Positions 1 to 11,315 of a stretch of DNA of 64,000 nt are shown here, piece by piece; the stretch's first letter is position 1, and every line of letters begins with the position of its first letter. Source of the stretch: Streptomyces vinaceus (GTDB lineage: Bacteria; Actinomycetota; Actinomycetes; Streptomycetales; Streptomycetaceae). The stretch covers positions 2,303,001-2,367,000 of the forward strand of contig NZ_CP023692.1 in assembly GCF_008704935.1 (NCBI RefSeq). Reading direction: 5' to 3'. The notes beneath the pieces are model-generated. The model was not told the origin of the DNA and searched no databases. It saw nothing but the letters and a program-made list of their open reading frames with translations. The position numbers and the translations under genes were made by a program.

Positions 1-1721
1 CTGGCCGGGACCCCGTGCCGGGCCAGCCGGGCCGCGACGGCGCCGGCGAAGCCGGGGGTGTGGACGTCGCGCGGGGAGACGTTCACGGCGACCGGGACCT
101 TCAGTCCCTGCGCCCGCCAGCGCGCCACCTGGGCGAGGGCGGTCTCCAGCACGTACTCGGTGAGGTGGGGCATCAGCCCCGAGGTCTCGGCGATGGCGAT
201 GAACTCGTCCGGCGAGACCCGGCCGCGCTCCGGATGCACCCAGCGCACCAGGGCTTCGAGCCCGGCCACCTGGCCGTCGAAGCGGACCTTGGGCTGGTAG
301 TGGAGTTCCACCTCGCCGGCGTCGAGGGCGCGGCGCAAATCTCCCAGGAGGCCTAGGCGGTCGGGCGTGTTGCTGTCGCGCTTGGACTCGTACACCTCCA
401 CGCCGGTGCGGTCCCGCTTCGCCTGGTACATCGCGACGTCGGCGCGGCGCAGCAGCCCCTCCGCGTCGAGGGCGTGGTCGGGGAAGACGGCGAGTCCGGC
501 GCTGGCCTCCAGCACGAGGGTGAGCCCGTCCAGGTCGAGGGGTGAGCTGAGCTCGGCGACGAGGTGGCGGGCGACCCGCTGGGCGCTGGTGGTGGAGTCG
601 GCGACGGGCAGGAGTACGGCGAACTCGTCGCCGCCCAGGCGCGCGGCCTCGGCGTCCTCGGGCAGGGCCTGGCGGAGCCGGTCGGCGATCTGGAGCAGCA
701 GCCGGTCTCCGGCGAGGTGGCCCAGCGTGTCGTTGACCGCGCGGAAGCGGTCCAGGTCGATCAGCACAAGAGCTGACCGGGTGCCCAAACGTTCAGCCTC
801 GTCCAGAGCGGACCAGGCCCGCTCCAGCAGCCACTGCCGGTTCGGCAGCCCGGTCAGGGGATCGCGCAGCTGTTCCTCGGCGCGCGCCCGGGCGATCCAC
901 AGGGTGGAGTCCAGGGCGATCAGGGGTACGGCGAACAGCGGCAGCAGCACCGGCTGCGTCACGGCGACCACGCAGATCAGCGGCGCGATGCCGAGCAGGG
1001 CGACCGCGACTAAGGCCTGGCGGAGCAGGGCCGTGCGGGCGACGGTGGGCAGGGAGCCGCCGCGCGGGGTCTGCGCGAGCCAGAGCAGGGCCTTGGTGAC
1101 CAGCAGGTAGGCGAGGGCCACCAGGACGATCTCGGGGACCGCCTCCAGCCCCCAGGTGGTGGGCCGCCAGGGGGTCTCGACGGTCGGCGCCTCGCCGAAC
1201 GCGGCGAGGACGAGCGCCCCGGCCCCGATGCCGAGGATGTCGGTGGCTCCGTGCAGCAGCCCCTGCCGCCAGCGGTGCCGGCGCGCGGCCCCGACCAGGG
1301 AGACCACCGCCAGCGAGACGAGTCCCGCGGGCACCCAGCCGTAGAGGACGAGCACGCCGAGGGTGAGCGCGGCGCCCGAACCGGTGCCGCCCCACCAGCG
1401 GTCACGGCCCAGCGCGACGAGGTGGCCGACGATGATGCCGGTCAGCAGGGCCAGCGCCCAGCCGACCGGGCCGCCGGGGAACAGGGCGTGACGCTCGCTC
1501 AGCGCCGAGACGATGCCGATCGCGAGGACGACGGCGGACAGGCCCACGACGACGAACGGCAGCACGGTGCGCTGCGCCGCCGCTCTGCCCGGTCCCGCGC
1601 CGTAGTCGAGCGGGTGGGTGTCCGGCGTCCTGCCACCCAGGACACCGAGCCGGCCCGCCCGCATGGACGGGATCTCCCCGCCGACATCAGGTGACGGGTC
1701 GGCGCTTTCGGTGGGTTTCAT
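1..1721 (-). CDS. rmdB: Membrane GGDEF-EAL c-di-GMP enzyme, 3' end outside window
   Basis: The frame is open from an ATG at 1721 to the window edge (573 codons, C-terminus missing). Several hydrophobic helices cover roughly residues 55-270. A GGDEF domain with an intact LGGDEF signature follows (diguanylate cyclase), then the start of an EAL domain with LEALVRW (phosphodiesterase). Proteins of this layout make and break cyclic di-GMP at the membrane and control Streptomyces development. The position next to ligA fits rmdB of S. coelicolor as I remember it, so the symbol rests on synteny and domains. Codon 237 (1011-1013) is TTA, so translation may depend on the bldA tRNA. What is missing is the rest of the EAL domain, so its catalytic residues cannot be judged here. 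Confidence 0.85.
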   Translation of the reverse strand, partial: MKPTESADPSPDVGGEIPSMRAGRLGVLGGRTPDTHPLDYGAGPGRAAAQRTVLPFVVVGLSAVVLAIGIVSALSERHALFPGGPVGWALALLTGIIVGHLVALGRDRWWGGTGSGAALTLGVLVLYGWVPAGLVSLAVVSLVGAARRHRWRQGLLHGATDILGIGAGALVLAAFGEAPTVETPWRPTTWGLEAVPEIVLVALAYLLVTKALLWLAQTPRGGSLPTVARTALLRQALVAVALLGIAPLICVVAVTQPVLLPLFAVPLIALDSTLWIARARAEEQLRDPLTGLPNRQWLLERAWSALDEAERLGTRSALVLIDLDRFRAVNDTLGHLAGDRLLLQIADRLRQALPEDAEAARLGGDEFAVLLPVADSTTSAQRVARHLVAELSSPLDLDGLTLVLEASAGLAVFPDHALDAEGLLRRADVAMYQAKRDRTGVEVYESKRDSNTPDRLGLLGDLRRALDAGEVELHYQPKVRFDGQVAGLEALVRWVHPERGRVSPDEFIAIAETSGLMPHLTEYVLETALAQVARWRAQGLKVPVAVNVSPRDVHTPGFAGAVAARLARHGVPA

Positions 1722-2119
1722 GCCCGTCCCTCTCACAGCCGGCAATGCCGATGCCACGCGATGGCCCCGATGTCATGCCATCACGGCCGGAAGCGCATCA
1801 CGCAGCCGTGCACGACAGGCGCCCCCCTCAACAGTAGGACGCGGGAGGCCCTCAGGGGCAGCGGTCGGCGGCGGTTGCCCGAATGCGACCCAGCCATCCT
1901 CATCAGTACGGTATCCGCCGAACGGGTGAGTTTGGACCAGGACTCCCGGGTCACCCATCCGATGATCCGACAGGCCGCCGCCCCGCGAACAGCCCTGTAC
2001 CGGCCTTTTACCACCGGGAGTTGCGCCTGGCGTGCGCCCGCCCGTACGGCCGCACACCACGCATCCGTTCGCCTTCGCCACTCCTCCCGGTACGGCACCC
2101 GCGTGTCGGCCGGGGCGCG
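1722..2119. other. Intergenic spacer upstream of the GGDEF-EAL gene
   Basis: About 400 bp separate the start of the GGDEF-EAL gene from the stop of ligA. It must hold the promoter of the GGDEF-EAL gene and the end of the ligA transcript. A minus-strand reading frame at 1781-2098 could encode 105 residues, but it is very rich in Arg and Ala, has no recognisable domain and no clear ribosome site, so I do not call it. I see no convincing hairpin terminator or RNA motif. Confidence 0.5.
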
Positions 2120-5344
<3,225 letters not shown>

Positions 5345-5348
<4 letters not shown>

Positions 5349-6043
5349 CGGCCGGGCCTGACGCTCAGGTCGTTGACCTCGGCGTCGCGGGGCAGGTCCA
5401 CGGCCATCACGATCGTGGTGGCCACGGACTCGGGGTCGATCCAGGCGGCGGGGTCGTACTCCTTGCCCTCCTGCGAGTGCACCTTGGCCTGCATGCCGGT
5501 CGCGGTCCGGCCGGGGTAGACGGAGGTGACGCGGATGCCGTTCGGCTTCTCCTCGGCGCGCAGCGAGTCGGCGAGGGCCTTCAGCCCGTGCTTGGAGGCG
5601 GCGTACGCGCTCCAGTCGGCGTGGGCGGTCAGGCCGGCGCCGGAGTTCACGAAGACCACGGTGGCGCGGGAGGCGCGCAGGGTGGGCAGCAGCAGGCGGG
5701 TGACCTCGGCGGGGGCGATCAGGTTCACGTTGAGCTGCTGGTGCCAGGTCTTGGGGCGCAGTTCGCCGACGGGGCCGAGGTCGACGATCCCCGCGATGTG
5801 CAGGAGCGAGTCGATCCGCTCGGGGACGGGCTGCTTGGAGAAGGCCCACGACAGCCGGTCGGGGTCGGAGAGGTCGCCGACGAGCGCGCGGGAGCCGGGG
5901 TAGCGCTCGACGAGCTGCTTGCCGCGGGCGGCGTCACGGGCGAGCAGGACGAGGTCGTCGCCACGGGCGTGCAGCCGGGCGGCGACGGCGGCGCCGATGC
6001 CCGCGCCGGCACCGGTGATCAGGTGAGTAGCCATACGCCCCAT
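5345..6043 (-). CDS. Short-chain dehydrogenase/reductase (SDR)
   Basis: A classical SDR of 232 residues and a soluble NAD(P)-dependent oxidoreductase of unknown substrate. The cofactor motif TGAGAGIG lies at the N-terminus, and the catalytic Tyr-x3-Lys is YAASK with an upstream serine in VNSGAG. The first ATG (6043) has a G-rich ribosome site (GGGGG) about 7 bases upstream; a second ATG at 6034 is an alternative giving three residues less. Its stop overlaps the start of the methionine-synthase-like gene. The coupling suggests a shared process but does not identify it. Confidence 0.85.
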
Positions 6044-6076
6044 GCTCGCACCCCCGCAGCGCCCTCCCGGCCCCGG

Positions 6077-6586
6077 TCAGGGGCGGGCGGCCGCGCCGTG
6101 GGCGGCCTCGATCACCGCCCGGGCGTCGGCCGCCTGCCGGGCACTGACGGCGGGGGCGAAGCCCTGGCCGACGGACATGCGCGGGTGCGCCGCGACGAGC
6201 CGGGCCCGCGCGTCGGCCCGCGGCCCGGACCACCGCTCCAGGGCCTCGCCGCGTACGTCGGCCGGCGCGGCGGCGCGGTCCGGCACGGGCGGGGCGAAGC
6301 GCCCGCCGGCGGCCCGGACGTGCTCGGTCCAGCGGTCCTCCCAGAACTCCACCGTCCAGCCGGGCCAGCGGGCGGCGACGTCGCGGCCGTGGGCCCGTGC
6401 CGCGGTCAGCCACCAGCCGACCCGGCGCCGCTGCGGGTCGACGTGGACGCCGGCGTCCGCGTACAGCCGGTGGCTGCCGTGGTCGGGGGCGCCCCGCAGC
6501 CGGTCCAGCAGCGCCGGTCCCTCCTCTACGGGGTGGTCGTGGACGGCGGCGAGCACGTGGCAGCGGCCGCCGCCGACGGTGACCAC
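6077..6586 (-). CDS. Conserved-type hypothetical protein, 5' end uncertain (possible frameshift)
   Basis: I do not recognise this family. The annotated frame gives 169 residues from a GTG at 6586, with coding-type codon bias and a Trp/Arg/Ala-rich composition. Upstream (6616-6703) a different frame on the same strand has almost perfect G/C third positions and reads as protein-like sequence ending in AAGLDLG. The frame entered next reads LDECDPLVAVV straight into the called gene. This looks like one gene broken by a single-base change near 6615. No ATG or GTG start is evident for the upstream piece, so its true start is open. Confidence 0.5.
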   Translation of the reverse strand: MVTVGGGRCHVLAAVHDHPVEEGPALLDRLRGAPDHGSHRLYADAGVHVDPQRRRVGWWLTAARAHGRDVAARWPGWTVEFWEDRWTEHVRAAGGRFAPPVPDRAAAPADVRGEALERWSGPRADARARLVAAHPRMSVGQGFAPAVSARQAADARAVIEAAHGAAARP

Positions 6587-6701
6587 CGCGACCAGCGGAT
6601 CGCACTCGTCCAGCCGAGGTCCAGCCCCGCGGCGCCGTAGGAGGGGCGGTGGCGGGTGGGGCCGCCGGGGGCGCGGAGTACGAAGGCGGCTCGGTTGGCC
6701 G

Positions 6702-7046
6702 TCAGAGGCCGGCTTCGGCGCGCAGGGCCGCGGCCGTCTTCGTGGCGTCGTAACCGGCGGGGACGCCGTCGGCCAGGATGACCTCGCCCGGGATGTGGTC
6801 CGTGCGCAGCGGGAGGATGGCCCGGTAGGCGTCGGAGGCGTACCAGGCGCGGGCGCGCTCCATGTCCGGGAAGGCGATCACGACGACCGTGCCGGAGAAG
6901 GGGCCCTCCAGGACCTCGACCTCCCTGCCGTGGACGAGGAAGCGGCCCTCGAAGGGGTCCATCGTCGACTGGATCTCCTCGATGTAGCGGAGGATGTCCT
7001 CGTTCATGGTCTCGGGGCGTATGTGGGCTATGGCGTAAGCGGTCAT
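6702..7046 (-). CDS. DUF1330 domain-containing protein
   Basis: A 114-residue single-domain protein of the dimeric alpha-beta barrel DUF1330 family. It has the family's typical elements: an N-terminal AYAIAHIR strand, an FLVHGREVEVLEG segment, the VVVIAFPDMERARAWY motif and the SDAYRAI segment. These small cytoplasmic proteins resemble NIPSNAP and monooxygenase-like folds, and their biochemical role is not established. The ATG at 7046 begins just before a 79-bp gap to the GlxA-type regulator gene, and both point the same way, so they may be cotranscribed. Confidence 0.85.
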   Translation of the reverse strand: MTAYAIAHIRPETMNEDILRYIEEIQSTMDPFEGRFLVHGREVEVLEGPFSGTVVVIAFPDMERARAWYASDAYRAILPLRTDHIPGEVILADGVPAGYDATKTAAALRAEAGL

Positions 7047-7125
7047 GGCGTACGGCCTCCGTCCGGATCGGGGTGGTGCTCCGATCCTGCCAAGTACCGC
7101 ACCACCGGGGCCATGACCTCCGGGG

Positions 7126-8130
7126 TCATGCCCCGACGGGAACCGCGCTGCCGGGCACCGCGCTGCCCGGCCGGAACGTGCGGCGGTAGGCGATCGGGGA
7201 GATGCCGAGGGCGGTCCGCATGTGCTGGCGCAGGGAGTTGGCGGAGCCGAAGCCCGACCGGTGCGCGACCAGGTCCACCGGCAGATCGCTGGACTCCAGC
7301 AGCTGGCGGGCGACTTCGAGGCGCTGGACGGTCAGCCACTGCACCGGGGTCATGCCCACCTCGTCACGGAAGCGCCGGGTGAAGGTGCGCAGGCTCATCC
7401 GGGCGTGGGCGGCCAGCTCGGCCAGGGTGACCGGCTCCGCGAGCCGCTCCAGGGCCCAGGCGCGGGTGGCGGTGGTGGTGGCGACGGTGGGCTCGGGGAC
7501 GGGCCGGTCGATGTACTGGGCCTGCCCGCCGTCCCGCCACGGCGGTACGACGCACAGCCGCGCGGCGCGGTTGGCGACGGCGGTGCCGTGGTCGGCGCGG
7601 ATCAGGTAGAGGCACAGGTCGATGCCGGCGGCGACGCCCGCGGAGGTGAGCACGGTCCCGTCGTCCACGAAGAGCACGTCCTCGTCGAGCAGGACGCGCG
7701 GGAAGGCCCGCCGGAACTCCGGCGCGTGCACCCAGTGCGTGGTGGCGCGCCGCCCGTCGAGCAGTCCGGCGGCGGCGAGCACCTCGGAGCCGGTGCAGAT
7801 GGAGACGGTCCGGGTGCCGGGCCGGACGGCGGCGAGGGCGTCGGCGAGGGCGGGCGGCAGGGGCTCGCCGCGCAGCAGGCCGGGCATGGCGTGGGTGGGC
7901 GGGATGATCACGGTGTCGGCCGCGGCGAGGGCCTCGGGGCCGGCCGTGACGCCGATCGTGAAGCCGGCGTCGCTGGTCACGGGCAGGCCGTCGGCGGTGC
8001 AGACGGTGACCTCGTACAGGGCGTCGCCGTCCGCCGTGAGGGCGTTGCCGAACACCCGGGACGGCATCCCGAGCTCGAAGGGGGCCACGCCTTCGAGGGC
8101 GAGTACGGCAACACGGTGCAGAACGGACAT
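7126..8130 (-). CDS. GlxA-type transcriptional regulator (DJ-1/PfpI domain plus AraC HTH)
   Basis: This 334-residue regulator joins an N-terminal DJ-1/PfpI-like domain (about 1-180; nucleophile-elbow-like SICTGSEVLAAAG) to a C-terminal AraC double helix-turn-helix (about 220-320; LAAHARMSLRTFTRRF and GFGSANSLRQH). The fold senses a small ligand and controls transcription. The ATG at 8130 follows CAGGA at 7 bases and is preferred over an upstream TTG. It is divergent from the oxidoreductase gene, and a strong palindrome lies between them (8146-8172), so it probably controls itself and that gene. The signal it senses is unknown. Confidence 0.9.
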   Translation of the reverse strand: MSVLHRVAVLALEGVAPFELGMPSRVFGNALTADGDALYEVTVCTADGLPVTSDAGFTIGVTAGPEALAAADTVIIPPTHAMPGLLRGEPLPPALADALAAVRPGTRTVSICTGSEVLAAAGLLDGRRATTHWVHAPEFRRAFPRVLLDEDVLFVDDGTVLTSAGVAAGIDLCLYLIRADHGTAVANRAARLCVVPPWRDGGQAQYIDRPVPEPTVATTTATRAWALERLAEPVTLAELAAHARMSLRTFTRRFRDEVGMTPVQWLTVQRLEVARQLLESSDLPVDLVAHRSGFGSANSLRQHMRTALGISPIAYRRTFRPGSAVPGSAVPVGA

Positions 8131-8145
8131 GGCCAAATCCTGTCA

Positions 8146-8172
8146 CATGGTGGCCGTACGGCCAACACCATG
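8146..8172. promoter_or_regulatory. Palindromic operator candidate between divergent regulator and oxidoreductase genes
   Basis: The intergenic region carries a nested dyad. Outer arms are CATGGTG (8146-8152) and CACCATG (8166-8172). The core TGGCCGTACGGCCA (8151-8164) is a perfect 14-base palindrome. It sits 16 bases upstream of the regulator start codon, overlapping its leader, and about 80 bases before the oxidoreductase. Autoregulation by the GlxA-type protein is an inference from position. Confidence 0.6.
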
Positions 8173-8253
8173 CGGGGGCGGACCGAGCCAAGCTGAGGTC
8201 ACCGGCCGGGAGACCCGGCACGGACACCCCGAGCACTACCGAAGGAGACAGTC

Positions 8254-9177
8254 ATGCGCGCGGTCGTCGTGAGCCAGTGGGGCGGACCGGAGGTTCTCAC
8301 CGAGGTCGAGACGGAGCGCCCCGAGCCGGGCCTGAACGAGATCCTCGTACGGGTGCACGCGGCCGGCGTGAACCCGGTGGACTGGAAGACCCGGGCCAGC
8401 GGGGGCCTGATCGCCTGGGGCGAGGTCCCGATGGTCGGCTGGGACGTGTCGGGCACCGTCGAGGCGGTCGGCCCGGGCGTGACCCTGTACCGCGCGGGCG
8501 ACGAGGTGTACGGCATGCCGAACTTCCCGCGCCAGGCGGGCGGCTACGCCGAGTACGTGGTAGCCCCGGCCCGCCACTTCGCCCGCAAGCCCGCCTCCCT
8601 GGACCACGTACAGGCCGCCGCCCTGCCGCTGGCGGCGCTGACCGCCTGGCAGGCCCTGGTGGACACGGCCGGGGTCACGGCCGGGCAGCGGGTGCTGATC
8701 CACGCCGCGGCCGGCGGGGTCGGTCACCTGGCGGTGCAGATCGCCAAGGCCCGCGGCGCGTACGTGATCGGCACGGCCAGCGCGGCCAAGCACGGACTGC
8801 TGCGCGAGCTGGGCGCCGACGAGGTGCTCGACTACCGCACGGCGGACTTCGAGGACTCCGTCTCCGACGTCGACGTGGTGATCGACGCGGTCGGCGGGGA
8901 CTACGGGCAGCGCTCGCTGAAGGTCCTCAAGCCGGGCGGCCACCTGGTGACGCTGCCGGGCCCGGACGGGATCCCGGCCGACACGCAGGGCGTGCACGCC
9001 GCCTGGGTCCTCGTCGAGCCGGACCTGGGCGGACTGCGGGAGATCGCGGCGCTCGCCGACCGCGGTCTGCTGAAGCCGCTCGTCGACACGGTCCTGCCGC
9101 TCGCGCAGGCCGCGAAGGCCCACGAGATCGGCGAACTCGGCCGCACCACCGGCAAGATCGTCCTGACGGTCGCCTAG
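8254..9177 (+). CDS. NADP-dependent zinc-free quinone oxidoreductase (MDR superfamily)
   Basis: A 307-residue medium-chain reductase of the quinone-oxidoreductase group. It has the GroES-like N-terminal fold (AAGVNPVDWKTR) and a Rossmann domain with AAAGGVGHLAVQIAK. The cysteine and histidine zinc ligands of alcohol dehydrogenases are absent, so it should reduce quinones or enones using NADPH. The ATG at 8254 follows GAAGGAGA. It is probably controlled by the divergent GlxA-type regulator. Its TAG stop codon lies inside the CTAG that borders the MITE-like element downstream, so the end of the gene coincides with the insertion point. Confidence 0.9.
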   Translation: MRAVVVSQWGGPEVLTEVETERPEPGLNEILVRVHAAGVNPVDWKTRASGGLIAWGEVPMVGWDVSGTVEAVGPGVTLYRAGDEVYGMPNFPRQAGGYAEYVVAPARHFARKPASLDHVQAAALPLAALTAWQALVDTAGVTAGQRVLIHAAAGGVGHLAVQIAKARGAYVIGTASAAKHGLLRELGADEVLDYRTADFEDSVSDVDVVIDAVGGDYGQRSLKVLKPGGHLVTLPGPDGIPADTQGVHAAWVLVEPDLGGLREIAALADRGLLKPLVDTVLPLAQAAKAHEIGELGRTTGKIVLTVA

Positions 9178-9349
9178 GGAGTGTCGTCAAAGTGGCGTCG
9201 GCCGCCCGTCAGGGCGGTGGTCGGCGGGGTCTGGTGCGTGCGATCGCAAGGCGGAGGAGGGAATCGACGCGGAGCGTCGGTGACCGACGACAACGCGGCG
9301 AGCGTGCGTGCCAGACCCCGCCGACCAGACGGGACTTTGACGACACGAC
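9178..9349. mobile_element. 172-bp MITE-like element flanked by CTAG duplications
   Basis: The terminal inverted repeats are GTGTCGTCAAAGT (9181-9193) and ACTTTGACGACAC (9334-9346), 13/13. They lie three bases inside the ends next to CTAG copies at 9174-9177 and 9350-9353. A second perfect 16-base dyad pairs 9219-9234 with 9311-9326, so the RNA or single strand would fold into one long hairpin. There is no room for a transposase. This architecture is that of a non-autonomous miniature element mobilised in trans; CTAG-type 4-bp duplications are known for some IS5-like transposases. Only one copy is in this window. Confidence 0.75.
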
Positions 9350-9369
9350 CTAGGCGGCCGGGACGGGCC

Positions 9370-10503
9370 TCAGACGGCGGCCGCGGCGCGGGTGGTCGTC
9401 GCGATGGTGGCGGAGCCGACCACGCGCGTGCCGTCGTAGAGGACGATCGCCTGGCCCGGGGCGACGCCGCGGACCGGCTCCGTGAAGCGCACCCGCAGCT
9501 CCCCGTCCACGAGCTCGGCGAAGACCTCGGTCTCGCCGCCGTGGGCGCGCAGCTGCGCGGTGTACGTGCCCGGCGCGGCGGCCGTGGAGCCGCACCAGCG
9601 CGGGCGGATGGCGGTCAGGGCGCTGACGTCGAGGGCCTCGACCGGGCCGACGGTGACGGTGTTGTTCACCGGGGAGATGTCGAGGACGTAGCGCGGCTTG
9701 CCGTCGGGGGCCGGGTGGCCGATCCGCAGGCCCTTGCGCTGGCCGATGGTGAAGCCGAAGGCGCCCTCGTGGGTGCCGACCTTCTCGCCGGTCTCCCCGT
9801 CGACGATGTCGCCCTCCGCCTTGCCCAGGCGGCTCGCGAGGAAGCCCTGGGTGTCGCCGTCGGCGATGAAGCAGATGTCGTGGCTGTCGGGCTTCTTCGC
9901 GACGGCCAGGCCCCGCTGCTCGGCCTCGGCGCGGATCTCTTCCTTGGTGGTGAGGGTGTCGCCGAGCGGGAAGAGCGCGTGGGCGAGCTGCTTCTCGTCG
10001 AGGACGCCGAGCACGTACGACTGGTCCTTGGCCATGTCGGAGGCGCGGTGCAGCTCGCGGGTGCCGTCCTCGTTCAGGACGACCGTGGCGTAGTGGCCGG
10101 TGCAGACGGCGTCGAAGCCGAGGGCGAGGGCCTTGTCGAGCAGGGCCGCGAACTTGATCTTCTCGTTGCAGCGCAGGCAGGGGTTCGGGGTGCGCCCGGC
10201 CTCGTACTCGGAGATGAAGTCCTCCACGACGTCCTCGCGGAAGCGCTCGGCGAGGTCCCACACGTAGAACGGGATGCCGATGACGTCGGCCGCGCGGCGG
10301 GCGTCGCGGGAGTCCTCGATGGTGCAGCAGCCGCGCGCGCCGGTCCGGAAGGACTGCGGGTTCGCGGAGAGCGCGAGGTGGACGCCGGTCACGTCGTGCC
10401 CGGCTTCGACGGCGCGGGCGGCGGCGACGGCGGAGTCCACGCCGCCGGACATGGCGGCCAGGACGCGAAGTGGGCGATCGGTGCGCGGCAGGTTCTCAGT
10501 CAT
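9370..10503 (-). CDS. mnmA: tRNA-specific 2-thiouridylase MnmA
   Basis: This 377-residue enzyme thiolates U34 in the anticodons of Lys, Glu and Gln tRNAs. The ATP pyrophosphatase loop SGGVDS is at 19-24. The catalytic cysteines are C109 in PNPCLRCNE and C211 in [11 protein letters not shown]. The tRNA-binding and C-terminal beta domains are intact. The start is the ATG at 10503, followed by a coding start typical of the family. A cysteine desulfurase gene lies about 0.8 kb upstream on the same strand, separated by a convergent amidase gene, and is the likely sulfur donor. The stop is only 17 bases beyond the MITE-like element's CTAG. Confidence 0.96.
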   Translation of the reverse strand: MTENLPRTDRPLRVLAAMSGGVDSAVAAARAVEAGHDVTGVHLALSANPQSFRTGARGCCTIEDSRDARRAADVIGIPFYVWDLAERFREDVVEDFISEYEAGRTPNPCLRCNEKIKFAALLDKALALGFDAVCTGHYATVVLNEDGTRELHRASDMAKDQSYVLGVLDEKQLAHALFPLGDTLTTKEEIRAEAEQRGLAVAKKPDSHDICFIADGDTQGFLASRLGKAEGDIVDGETGEKVGTHEGAFGFTIGQRKGLRIGHPAPDGKPRYVLDISPVNNTVTVGPVEALDVSALTAIRPRWCGSTAAAPGTYTAQLRAHGGETEVFAELVDGELRVRFTEPVRGVAPGQAIVLYDGTRVVGSATIATTTRAAAAV

Positions 10504-10572
10504 AGCACCGTCCAGAGTACGGGGGAACCGGCCGGGGTCACAGCGCGTTATCACGGGCAGGGGGTGGATCAC

Positions 10573-11244
10573 ATGGGGAGCGAGGTCGGGGCCGCGCCGA
10601 AGGCGGGGCCGCGCAGGACCCGCCGGGCGGTGCTCTTCGGGGGCGTGGGGGTCTTCGCGGTGGCGGCGATCGCCGGGCAGGACGAGCTGCGGCGCGCCTG
10701 GTGGCTGCTGCCGGGCGTGGGCAAGCCGCGCAAGGAAGGCGAGGTGGACCACGCGGGCGTGGGCTGGACCTCGGCCTCGCCGGCGAACTGGCGGCTGGCG
10801 GACCGGCCGGAGGACTACCGGGTGGACCGGATCGTGGTGCATGTCACGCAGGGCAGCTTCGCGTCCTCTGTGGACGCCTTCAAGAGCCCGTTCCACCAGG
10901 CGTCGGCGCACTACATCGTCGGCCAGGACGGCCGCATAGAGCAGATGGTGCGCGAGATGGACGTCGCCTTCCACTCGGGGAACCGCGCGATGAACGAGCG
11001 CAGCGTCGGCATAGAGCACGAGGGTTTCGTGGACCGGCCGCAGGACTTCACGCAGGCGTTGTACGCGGCTTCGGCCCGCCTCGCCGCCGATGTCTGCCGC
11101 CGCTACGGCATACCCGTGGACCGCAGGCACATAGTGGCCCACTCCGAGGTCCCGGGCACCGACCACACGGACCCGGGCCCCCACTGGGACTGGGACCGGT
11201 ACCTGGGCCTGGTCCGCTCGGAGCTCGCGACGGCCCCGGCCTGA
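10573..11244 (+). CDS. Exported N-acetylmuramoyl-L-alanine amidase (Amidase_2)
   Basis: A 223-residue protein with a twin-arginine-like N-terminus ([13 protein letters not shown]) and a hydrophobic stretch, so it is exported or membrane-anchored. An Amidase_2 (T7 lysozyme/PGRP type) domain begins near residue 75. Zinc-ligand histidines are visible in [14 protein letters not shown] and GTDHTDPG, with SVGIEHEGF in the core. It should cut the amide between muramic acid and the stem peptide. The ATG at 10573 has the G-rich site AGGGGGTGG upstream; an in-frame GTG at 10564 is an alternative. It is divergent from mnmA. Confidence 0.88.
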   Translation: MGSEVGAAPKAGPRRTRRAVLFGGVGVFAVAAIAGQDELRRAWWLLPGVGKPRKEGEVDHAGVGWTSASPANWRLADRPEDYRVDRIVVHVTQGSFASSVDAFKSPFHQASAHYIVGQDGRIEQMVREMDVAFHSGNRAMNERSVGIEHEGFVDRPQDFTQALYAASARLAADVCRRYGIPVDRRHIVAHSEVPGTDHTDPGPHWDWDRYLGLVRSELATAPA

Positions 11245-11274
11245 TCCGGCCCGGTTCGGTCCGGCCCGGATCAG
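11241..11274. terminator. Bidirectional hairpin between amidase and cysteine desulfurase genes
   Basis: Arms 11241-11254 and 11261-11274 pair over 14 bases with one mismatch around a 6-base loop. It sits where the amidase (plus) and cysteine desulfurase (minus) transcripts converge. Further direct copies of the GGTTCGGTCCGGATC-like unit continue to about 11302. There is no U-run, as is usual for high-GC terminators. Confidence 0.6.
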
Positions 11275-11315
11275 GCCGGTTCGGTCCGGATCGGTCCGGA
11301 TCAGGCGGACGGGCC

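Noticed and set aside
1781..2098. A 105-residue minus-strand frame in the spacer between the GGDEF-EAL gene and ligA
   Set aside because: Arg/Ala-rich with no domain, no clear ribosome site and poor coding bias, so not supported as a gene.
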